A stretch of 22,263 nt of DNA from a virus. The DNA lies in the IMG/VR virus record IMGVR_UViG_3300022187_000271, positions 1 through 22,263 of that record; one strand, written 5' to 3'. Under the pieces are notes generated by a model. The model ran no database searches. It saw nothing but the letters and a program-made list of their open reading frames with translations, and was not told where the DNA came from. How positions within the stretch are numbered: position 1 is the first letter of the stretch; every line of letters begins with the position of its first letter. Positions 15,450 to 21,456 of the stretch are shown here, piece by piece. The translations under genes were made by a program, and so were the position numbers.

Positions 15450-18043
15450 TATCCGCGACCTCCTCTTGAGCCTCTATAGCCGGGCGGGAACGTGCCCATT
15501 TTTGGTGGTGATTTAGGCGGTGCTGGAAGAGGCTTGATTCCTGCCGTGCCAGCCGGTACGCGCTCATCAAGTCGTCCACGTAGGTTAGCAATCTGCTCTC
15601 GAATTCCACCTAAATCTACCTGCGGGATGTCAATTCCCTCTCTAACTCTTCGGGCAATAGCGTCCATATCTACCGTAGGCCTTTCGTCCATACGGCCTCG
15701 CAGATTAGCAATTTGCTCTCGGATTCCGCCTAAATCGACCTGTGGGATGTCAATACCTTCTCTGACTCTTCGGGCAATAGCATCCATGTCGACTGTAGGC
15801 CTTTCGTCTAAACGACCACGTAGTTGCGCAATTCTCTCAGTCAACGGGGTTACCTGCCCCCTGACCTCTTCCAGTCTGCCGCCAAGGCGCTCTTCAATAG
15901 CGCGACGACCAGCCGTTGCTTCGCCCTGTCTTTCTCGCAAAGCCGCCAAACGCTCTTGTAGCGGATCAATACGTCCACCAACTTCTTGTATGGCGCGCTG
16001 ACTAGCTGATTGCTGTGCTTGCTGTTGCTCTCTCAATCCAGCTAGTTCAGCGTCTCGGACACTCGCTCTGGCGCTTGCTTCTGAGTCTAAGCGCTCTTGT
16101 TCAGACCGTAGTCTTTCAGATTGCTCTCTGAATGAGGCCGATGATGATTCAAGCTGACCACGAAGATCCGCGATTCTTGGGTTGATTCCACTGCGTACAC
16201 GCTCTGCAATAGCCGCTTCGTCAGGACCTTCACGGCTTTCTACCGCACGTAGCCTTTCAAGCACCTCTGGTGGTAATCCACGGTTTTCTAAAGCCGCTAT
16301 CTGCGTTTGTAGTTGAGATGGGTCAAATGTTTCTCCCGGCATATTGCCAAGTCGACCGCGCAATTCACCAATTTGCTCTCTAATAGTAGACAAATCAGGC
16401 CCTTGACGCCCTTCTACTGCGCGTAGCCGCTCAAGTACGTCAGGGTCCATTCGTCCGCGTCCTTCCTCAAACCTACGGCGTAACTCTTCAATCTGACGTT
16501 GCGCGTCAGGGTTAATGCCGATGGCTTGTCGAGCATCAATGCCCTCTTGAACTCGACGACGAATATCTTCGATATCAATGTTTGGCAATCCCTCAAGGCG
16601 ACCACGTAAGTTACCAATCTGCTCGCTAATGGACGATGGATCAAACTGCTGTCTAAACTGCGCGACTGATTCGCGGACACTATTAACCCGCTCCTCTACC
16701 GGCGTAAGGCGCTGGTTAAGTTCTGCGCGTAAGCCAGCAATTTCTTGCTCAGGGGCGCCAGCATCAATACTGTCTTGAATCCGGCGCTGTAGTGACTCAA
16801 TGTCTACCCGCTCCTGTTCTGGTAGCTGGCTAATAATTTGTTGGCGTATTGCATCAACATCAATATCAGGCAGTGCGCCGACTTGACCACGTAGTTCACC
16901 TATCTGCTCGGCAACACTGCCACGAGACTCTTGTAGCCCCTGTAACTGCTCCTCAACGGGGCGAATCCGGTTCTGTAGCTCTTGACGTAAAGCGTCAATT
17001 TGCTCAGGCGGTGCACCACGGTCGATACTCTCTTGAATCTGTCGACGTAAGTTTTCTACATCCACCTGCTCCTGCTCTGGTAAAAGACGCATCACCTCAT
17101 CACGAATTTGAGTTACGTCAGGAAAATCTTGCTGAGCAAGAGCAAGAACCTCTCCTGTAATCTCTCTGCGTAACGCTTCCGTGTCTATTTGTTCTGGCAT
17201 TTGACCAAGAATGTCTTGGCGCAACTGAGCGCCAAAGGCGTCTAAGTCTGGGCCTTCTTGCCCCTCTAGCGCCGCAATTCGATCCATGAGCGCCTGACGC
17301 TCTGAAGATGCCATATCTGTTTGTTGTTGTGCTTGTTGCTGTGCCGCCTCTTGAGCCGACTGAATCTGTTGTGCGAACTGATCGTACTGCGCTTGCAAGC
17401 CGGGTTGTTGCGCCTGCATAGCCGCCAAACCACCAGAACCTCCGGCATCGCTGTATCCGTAAGAAGGCATATCTGTCGATGGCATCGATGTTTCAGGGCG
17501 AGCGCCTCGGTCAAACACTGACCGATTCATCAAAAAGTCGGTGGCCCCTGCATAGGGGCTTTGCCCTGAAGAGTATTCTTGAAAGGCGCGCGACATGAGA
17601 TTGTCGTAAGAGCCAGCTCCGGGATCGCCGAACAAGTCGTCAAATCCGCCCATAGCAGGAGGAGGTACGGGTCCACCGGTCATTGGTGGTGGCATAGGCC
17701 CCGACATTATTGGCGGCTGTTTTACGGGAGGAAGCGGCTTAATGCCAGCCGTTCCGGGAGGCACATAATTTGGGCTAGAGGGATCTACTCTAGGCCCGGC
17801 ACTGCCAAGCGGGTATTCCCCCGTTCCGTCACCGCCCATAGTGCCCATCATAGGTGGGTTTGGGTCGAAAGGGGGCGACTGATAACGATCGATGGACTTG
17901 GGTTCTCTTATGGGTGGAGGGGGCTTTATGCCACCAGTACGCATAAAGCCGGGTCGCGGTGCGTTGGTGCGAGGGTTTTTTACAATTTGCTGTGCAAACG
18001 CCAACGCATCTGCGTGTTGTTGATCTGTAAATGATCTCTTCAT
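15449..18043 (-). CDS. 864-residue Pro-rich / coiled-coil repeat protein
   Basis: Not recognised as a named family. Residues 30-135 are Pro/Gly-rich and probably disordered (GGIKPPPPIREP; GTAGIKPLP at 97-105). Residues 135-180 are mixed (FDDLFGDPGAGSYDNLM), 205-245 are Gln/Ala-rich, and about 250-830 are charged helix with recurring EQIGxLRGRL...LPxIDIEDIRRRVQEGID units. Two 40-residue units at 741-780 and 781-820 are almost identical. The C-terminus repeats the Pro motif (GTAGIKPLP at 832-840) and ends GYRGSRGGRG, whose codons also supply the AGGAGG for the next gene. ATG at 18043 follows GGTGA, which contains the previous stop. A long rod-like virion part (fibre, stalk or internal rod) is the likeliest role. 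It has no peptidase, lysozyme or tape-measure domain that I can see. Confidence 0.85.
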   Translation of the reverse strand: MKRSFTDQQHADALAFAQQIVKNPRTNAPRPGFMRTGGIKPPPPIREPKSIDRYQSPPFDPNPPMMGTMGGDGTGEYPLGSAGPRVDPSSPNYVPPGTAGIKPLPPVKQPPIMSGPMPPPMTGGPVPPPAMGGFDDLFGDPGAGSYDNLMSRAFQEYSSGQSPYAGATDFLMNRSVFDRGARPETSMPSTDMPSYGYSDAGGSGGLAAMQAQQPGLQAQYDQFAQQIQSAQEAAQQQAQQQTDMASSERQALMDRIAALEGQEGPDLDAFGAQLRQDILGQMPEQIDTEALRREITGEVLALAQQDFPDVTQIRDEVMRLLPEQEQVDVENLRRQIQESIDRGAPPEQIDALRQELQNRIRPVEEQLQGLQESRGSVAEQIGELRGQVGALPDIDVDAIRQQIISQLPEQERVDIESLQRRIQDSIDAGAPEQEIAGLRAELNQRLTPVEERVNSVRESVAQFRQQFDPSSISEQIGNLRGRLEGLPNIDIEDIRRRVQEGIDARQAIGINPDAQRQIEELRRRFEEGRGRMDPDVLERLRAVEGRQGPDLSTIREQIGELRGRLGNMPGETFDPSQLQTQIAALENRGLPPEVLERLRAVESREGPDEAAIAERVRSGINPRIADLRGQLESSSASFREQSERLRSEQERLDSEASARASVRDAELAGLREQQQAQQSASQRAIQEVGGRIDPLQERLAALRERQGEATAGRRAIEERLGGRLEEVRGQVTPLTERIAQLRGRLDERPTVDMDAIARRVREGIDIPQVDLGGIREQIANLRGRMDERPTVDMDAIARRVREGIDIPQVDLGGIREQIANLRGRLDERVPAGTAGIKPLPAPPKSPPKMGTFPPGYRGSRGGRG
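15459..15464 (-). promoter_or_regulatory. Shine-Dalgarno embedded in the upstream gene's C-terminus
   Basis: AGGAGG on the minus strand, 9 bases before the ATG at 15449. It is read as Arg/Gly codons in the SRGGRG tail of the 864-residue protein, and the stop and start overlap as TAATG, so translation of the small gene is probably coupled to that of the large one. Confidence 0.8.
15584..15823 (-). repeat. Two tandem 120-bp units inside the 864-residue protein gene
   Basis: Units 15704-15823 and 15584-15703 each encode 40 residues (LRGR[LM]DERPTVDMDAIARR followed by VREGIDIPQVDLGGIREQIAN). The two proteins differ at one residue (L versus M) while the DNA differs at roughly one base in eight, nearly always at third codon positions. 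A partial third copy (LRGRLDER) follows. More diverged copies of the same pattern lie upstream in the gene. Confidence 0.92.
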
Positions 18044-18048
18044 TTAAA

Positions 18049-18342
18049 TCACCAATTTTTGCACGACCAAAATGCCGCTGTGAAAACGTCCTTTTTCTGC
18101 TCTACTGCATCGCAGTTGTGGCGAGCACGGAAGCTCTTACGTCGCTCTGGATTACTTTTTTTGATGGTCATGTTGGAGTCGCCAAAGCGAACCATTTTGA
18201 CCTGATCACCTTTTTTGGCTAAGACCTTGAACTTTTTAGGGCCTCCGCTCGTGCGCACCGGCTTGTTATAGCCGGGAAACGACTCACCTCGGTAGGTGAG
18301 CCGTCCGCCTTCAGATCGTTCAACGTCTTTGGTATCAGCCAT
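18049..18342 (-). CDS. Small basic conserved phage protein with HC...C tail
   Basis: 97 residues. It starts 3 bases after the previous stop, with only a weak GAG as ribosome site inside the upstream gene's end, so coupling is likely. The first 35 residues are polar (YRGESFPGYNKPVRTSGGPK); then comes a basic strand-rich part (KFKVLAKKGDQVKMVRFGDS) and a distinctive C-terminus with SFRARHNCDAVEQ and AAFWSCKNW. I remember this C-terminal pattern, R-x-SF-x-ARH ... A-x-[FY]W-x-x-K-x-W, from small proteins of many marine phages, where it has no assigned function. The His-Cys pair and the later Cys could bind a metal or form a disulfide, but this is not shown. Confidence 0.82.
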   Translation of the reverse strand: MADTKDVERSEGGRLTYRGESFPGYNKPVRTSGGPKKFKVLAKKGDQVKMVRFGDSNMTIKKSNPERRKSFRARHNCDAVEQKKDVFTAAFWSCKNW

Positions 18343-18345
18343 AAC

Positions 18346-18879
18346 TTACTCGTAAAAAACGTCAGCAACGTCAAGATTAGCCATGTGAAAGTAGAGCCCA
18401 TAGCGCACAATAAAGCCGCTATTTGGGATCTTAAACACATTAGCAAAGGTATCTGCCGCCGCAGTCTCTTTGCTCATCAACCAGCGCTTCGGCTCTTCTT
18501 TGCCGGGCGTGGAGGCCACGTAACGACAAGCAGGAGTGCCGGAAATGGTGTCAGAATTCAGCATGGTGACTGTGAAGGCATTTGCCGTAGTCACAGTGAT
18601 GGCGTAATTACCCGGCTGAGCCGTGCCGCCAGTGCCTGTTTCAAAAGCAATGCCCACCACGTCGCCCGTAGACAACCCATGGCCTGTATCGGTAACCGTT
18701 ACGGTGGTGCCACTTTGTGCGTAAGTACCCGCTTCTGGTGCCGTACTGGTGTCGAACAAATCGAGAATGCCTGCGGATGAGGTGCCAGTTACACTGACCT
18801 CCTTAATTCGGCGACGGCCAAGAACGACGAAGCCACTTTCGTGCCGGTGTCCCTGAAATACTTGAGATAAACTGTCCAC
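18346..18879 (-). CDS. Structural protein with a TVTDTxHG beta module
   Basis: 177 residues, starting at a GTG (18879) preceded by AAGGGGG about 7 bases upstream; no useful ATG exists nearby. It follows the previous gene after an 11-base gap. The N-terminal 30 residues are basic (GHRHESGFVVLGRRRIKEVS). Residues about 51-114 form a Thr/Gly-rich beta module with TVTVTDTGHGLSTGDVVGI and NYAITVTTANAFTVTML. The C-terminus is mixed (SKETAAADTFANVFKIPNSG, then YGLYFHMANLDVADVFYE). The same module occurs at residues 101-175 of the nozzle-like protein encoded at 9011-10909, which suggests a surface-exposed virion domain. Exact role unknown. Confidence 0.78.
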   Translation of the reverse strand: MDSLSQVFQGHRHESGFVVLGRRRIKEVSVTGTSSAGILDLFDTSTAPEAGTYAQSGTTVTVTDTGHGLSTGDVVGIAFETGTGGTAQPGNYAITVTTANAFTVTMLNSDTISGTPACRYVASTPGKEEPKRWLMSKETAAADTFANVFKIPNSGFIVRYGLYFHMANLDVADVFYE

Positions 18880-18890
18880 GGTTTACCCCC

Positions 18891-19340
18891 TTACGCATTG
18901 TTTATGTTCTGAATGTACTCAACAGTCACATAGCCAGCGCCGCTTGTTCCAGCAGAGAAGTCGATAAAGATTGGCAAGTCTGAAGTGCCAATATCTACCC
19001 AAGTATCTGCGTCAGTGATTGTTCCGTCGCTTCCATGGTGGATTACGTTAGCCGCCGTTCCAGCCGCCAGAGCGGTAAAAAGCTCGGTAGACGTCGCTGA
19101 CGTTCCCATTGAAATGTTAGCCGCATCACAAGCCGTGGTGATGTAAACAGTCACCTCGGTAACTTGACTGTTTGCAGGAACAACAATGCCGGTATCGGCC
19201 GCTGTAGTGCTTTGAGTCCAGCTTGCAGTTTGAGCCATTGTGACAAAACCGACGTTTTTAACGTCACTGCCAACAGTGGTTCCAGTTGTATCTTTAATTG
19301 TTCCGGCCTTAATTGGACCAGAGAAAGTTGTAGTAGCCAT
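18891..19340 (-). CDS. Small beta-rich virion protein, unknown
   Basis: 149 residues. An open frame continues upstream to 19442, but that extension would be encoded across the terminator. The ATG at 19340 has CAGGAG about 8 bases upstream and opens a normal-looking protein (MATTTFSGPIKAGTIKDTTG). The composition is Thr/Ala/Ser/Gly-rich with almost no Lys/Arg, alternating hydrophobic strands (VTEVTVYITTACDAANISMG, LPIFIDFSAGTSGAGYVTVE) and no signal peptide. It ends EYIQNINNA. This composition is typical of phage beta-sandwich structural proteins, and I recall similar proteins next to coat genes in marine phages. It is the first gene after the capsid terminator, so its expression depends on read-through or on a promoter I could not identify. 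Confidence 0.8.
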   Translation of the reverse strand: MATTTFSGPIKAGTIKDTTGTTVGSDVKNVGFVTMAQTASWTQSTTAADTGIVVPANSQVTEVTVYITTACDAANISMGTSATSTELFTALAAGTAANVIHHGSDGTITDADTWVDIGTSDLPIFIDFSAGTSGAGYVTVEYIQNINNA

Positions 19341-19363
19341 GATAAGTCTCCTGTCTTGGCAAA

Positions 19364-19381
19364 TGTCAGTTGTAACTGTCA
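19364..19381. repeat. Imperfect inverted repeat in the leader after the terminator
   Basis: TGTCAGTT-GT-AACTGTCA: two 8-base arms matching at 7 of 8 positions around a 2-base centre. It lies between the capsid terminator and the next start codon, in the only intergenic stretch longer than 15 bases (19341-19458). It could be an operator-like site or a weak RNA hairpin; with a 2-base loop a DNA-binding dyad is at least as likely as a hairpin. Function unknown. Confidence 0.35.
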
Positions 19382-19415
19382 GAAAGACCTTATCATCATA
19401 GACCTGAATGAAGAC

Positions 19416-19440
19416 AAAAAAAAGGGGGCCATTGGCCCCC
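19416..19440 (-). terminator. Intrinsic terminator after the capsid gene
   Basis: Read on the minus strand this is GGGGGCC-AAT-GGCCCCC followed by eight T residues: a 7-bp all-GC stem with a 3-base loop and an unbroken U tract, a textbook rho-independent terminator. It starts 18 bases past the capsid stop. I saw no comparable hairpin elsewhere in the window. It would end or thin transcripts coming from the head genes before the tail genes begin. Confidence 0.9.
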
Positions 19441-19458
19441 AAGTCTCACTACTGAAAC

Positions 19459-20376
19459 TTATGCGCCCTGTGATCCGTAGATGCCTCTCCAGTCAGAGAA
19501 TCCGAATGAATAACGCTCACGCGCCTTGTATCGGATGTTGCCTGTGCTGAAGTCTGGCTCCATAGACGTCTCCATCGCGGTACGCTGGAACATCTTGAGT
19601 CCTTCACCAGATTCGGTGACAGACGTCAGGATGAAGTACGCATCGGGGTCAGTCAGGTAATGGTTTACCGTGTAACCACCGGGCAGTACGCCAGTGTTGC
19701 GAATGGCGTTGATGTCGTTGTCAGCAGTGCCAACACGCAATTGCGAGTTGAGAATGCGGTCAGCAACGAACGTCAACTGTGGTGGAATGACTAGCTTGGT
19801 CGCTTGTACTGAGATGGTCAGACCGCGATCGTCAGTGAAAGTGCTGATATCGATCAGCGAATCTTCCAATGAAGTCTCGTTAAGGTCAGCCATAGTAGTT
19901 GCGCGGTTCGCTAGAGTTCCGCCACCTGCCAGTGGGTGTGCTGTAGAAATCATTGGCTGTCCGTCACCACCAGCAAAGCTGGTGTTGAAAGCGTTGTTAA
20001 GGACATCTGCGCCCTTAACTTCCTTGGTGTTAGCCATTGATCGAGCCAGTGCCTTCACGTAACGGCGGCCGAGTGAGTCGTAAAGGTTGTCCTCTACAGC
20101 CTCATCAGTCAGCGAAAACGCTAACGCAATGGTGTCGTGGGTATAACGAGCCGTGAAGCCTTCTGACGCAGTGTCGAAAGATACACCCTGACCTTCGGTC
20201 TTGACAGGTGCACTTCCGAAGCCTGTGATCAGAACTTCTTCTTCAAAAGCACGTTGCGAGTCTTCAATAGAGAAAATCTCTTCATACTCACGGTCGTATG
20301 TGTCATAGCTCATGCCGAACAAGGCGTTAAGGCCGGGTTCAAGCTCTTTCGCTAATTGTGCGCGTGAAATAGCCAT
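19459..20376 (-). CDS. Major capsid protein (Mu gpT-like, HK97 fold)
   Basis: 305 residues. It shows the pattern I know for the Mu-like major head subunit gpT family: an N-terminal helical region (ELEPGLNALFGMSYDTYDRE), an E-loop-like FEEEVLITGFGSAPVKTEG, then YTHDTIALAFSLTDEAVEDN, RRYVKALARSMANTKEVKGA, the GDGQPMISTAHPLAGG segment, DDRGLTISVQATKLVIPPQL and a C-terminal FGFSDWRGIYGSQGA. There is no obvious cleaved propeptide, so assembly probably relies on the separate scaffold gene upstream. The Shine-Dalgarno AAGGAGG (20385-20391) sits 8 bases before the ATG and is the strongest in the head block, as expected for the most abundant virion protein. An intrinsic terminator follows within 20 bases of the stop. 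The first seven codons nearly match those of the gene starting at 3935. Confidence 0.93.
   Translation of the reverse strand: MAISRAQLAKELEPGLNALFGMSYDTYDREYEEIFSIEDSQRAFEEEVLITGFGSAPVKTEGQGVSFDTASEGFTARYTHDTIALAFSLTDEAVEDNLYDSLGRRYVKALARSMANTKEVKGADVLNNAFNTSFAGGDGQPMISTAHPLAGGGTLANRATTMADLNETSLEDSLIDISTFTDDRGLTISVQATKLVIPPQLTFVADRILNSQLRVGTADNDINAIRNTGVLPGGYTVNHYLTDPDAYFILTSVTESGEGLKMFQRTAMETSMEPDFSTGNIRYKARERYSFGFSDWRGIYGSQGA
20356..20376 (-). repeat. 21-bp start-codon repeat, copy 1
   Basis: The first seven codons of the major capsid gene, MAISRAQ, matched in 20 of 21 bases by the start of the gene at 3935. Both copies are preceded by a strong AGGAGG-type ribosome site at 6-8 bases. Confidence 0.9.
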
Positions 20377-20389
20377 CTAATTAGCCTCC

Positions 20390-20977
20390 TTATGCCAAGC
20401 CAGCAGACTTAACACCCGCAATGTGGTTTTGGATAACCACCTTCACGTTGGTGTTAGCGCTTGCTACGTCGTCGTTGTCGGGATCTTGGCTGATATCAAT
20501 GGCCTTGAGTGGCAACGTAGTGGTAGTAGCACCAGTCGTTACGTCAAGTTCCATGTTAGATCGGCCAGAGCGGGTGTCACCGGTAGGTGTCTGATCAACA
20601 ACATCAAAGTTGCCGAACAAGTCAGCTACTGGGAATGTGTCGTCAGCTTGTACCTCGAAGACAACATTTGGATCATCAACGATAAACGCGATGATGTCGT
20701 CTGCGGCTACGCCACCGGGGTAGTAGTTTGAAAAAACCTGCTCTTGAGTAGTTGGGTCCGTATACCGACAGCCGTTGAATACACCAACGACTGGTACGGT
20801 AGATGAGGCCGCCGCACGAGAAACAGTACCGCCAGTTAGTTGCTTAACCAAGTCGCCTTGGAAAATAGCACCAGATTGGTTGTTGGCGATTCTATAACGT
20901 GATTGGCCACCTGAATACGGAGCACCGCCCATCATGTGAGCAGGACGAAGTCCAAAAGCGGCATCTTTATTAGCCAT
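20390..20977 (-). CDS. Probable head decoration/stabilising structural protein
   Basis: 195 residues, beta-rich and low in charge, beginning MANKDAAFGLRPAHMMGGAP, an opening I associate with a family encoded beside the coat gene in many marine phages. Later features are a Gly/Ala-rich segment (YYPGGVAADDIIAFIVDDP), a segment predicted as strand (NVVFEVQADDTFPVADL) and a Thr-rich loop. The start has a good Shine-Dalgarno (TAGGAGA) about 8 bases upstream; an 11-base gap separates it from the previous gene. The stop TAA overlaps the Shine-Dalgarno of the capsid gene. Position directly before the coat gene and the compact beta-rich make-up suggest a capsid decoration or cement protein; this is inference, with no fold shown directly. 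Confidence 0.75.
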   Translation of the reverse strand: MANKDAAFGLRPAHMMGGAPYSGGQSRYRIANNQSGAIFQGDLVKQLTGGTVSRAAASSTVPVVGVFNGCRYTDPTTQEQVFSNYYPGGVAADDIIAFIVDDPNVVFEVQADDTFPVADLFGNFDVVDQTPTGDTRSGRSNMELDVTTGATTTTLPLKAIDISQDPDNDDVASANTNVKVVIQNHIAGVKSAGLA

Positions 20978-20988
20978 GGATCAATCTC

Positions 20989-21456
20989 CTATTGCTTACC
21001 AAAGGTTACACGGCTACTGCGGTTAGGATCATATTGTACATACCGAGAATCGCCTCGGGTCTCATTGAACATATTATTGTCCAATGCGTCCTTAGCTTTT
21101 GCCGCCTCATTAGCGTAGTGTGCACTGCGCTGTTCGACGAACTCCTCGGGCATCTTAGCCAACAGTAAGCCCTCGTTATAAACGACACCTTCATGCCTTC
21201 CGTTGTCCATGGTAGGAAGTTCCCATTCGGGAGGAAGGTCGGTTCCACGAACCAGTTCCCATCCTTCACGAAGACGACGCGAGACATTAGCCCGGTCTTC
21301 CGTTCCTAACATACTCTCCCGAATCCATCGGTATACATAACCGGGGGGTGCCGGAGGAGTTTCCAACTTACGCACTGGGCGCCATACTTTTCGCCGAGCC
21401 TGATTATCGTGCGCTCCGCTTTCACGCGAAGAACGGGTGTTTTTTGTATCTGCCAT
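20989..21456 (-). CDS. Conserved marine-phage head-region protein of unknown function
   Basis: 155 residues. I place the start at the ATG at 21456, not at the upstream in-frame codon at 21513, because it forms a TAATG overlap with the preceding stop and has AGAGAGGCAAGG just before it. The N-terminus is polar (MADTKNTRSSRESGAHDNQ). The core carries WRPVRKLETPPAPPGYVYRW followed by a Ser/Arg-rich stretch (NVSRRLREGWELVRGTDLP), then GLLLAKMPEEFVEQRSAHY and a helical C-terminus. I remember proteins with this layout from uncultured marine phages, always near the coat gene, but know of no function. There is no membrane segment or enzyme motif. Lying between scaffold and coat genes, it is probably a minor head component. 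Confidence 0.8.
   Translation of the reverse strand: MADTKNTRSSRESGAHDNQARRKVWRPVRKLETPPAPPGYVYRWIRESMLGTEDRANVSRRLREGWELVRGTDLPPEWELPTMDNGRHEGVVYNEGLLLAKMPEEFVEQRSAHYANEAAKAKDALDNNMFNETRGDSRYVQYDPNRSSRVTFGKQ

Noticed and set aside
19395-19423. TATGAT as a -10 box of a promoter in the leader after the capsid terminator
   Set aside because: At 17 bases upstream there is only the U tract of the terminator, not a -35 like TTGACA. A promoter here is plausible from layout but not supported by the bases.
19341-19442. Upstream extension of the 149-residue gene to a start at 19442
   Set aside because: The extension would be translated through the terminator hairpin and gives an atypical hydrophobic leader. 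The ATG at 19340 has a clear Shine-Dalgarno.
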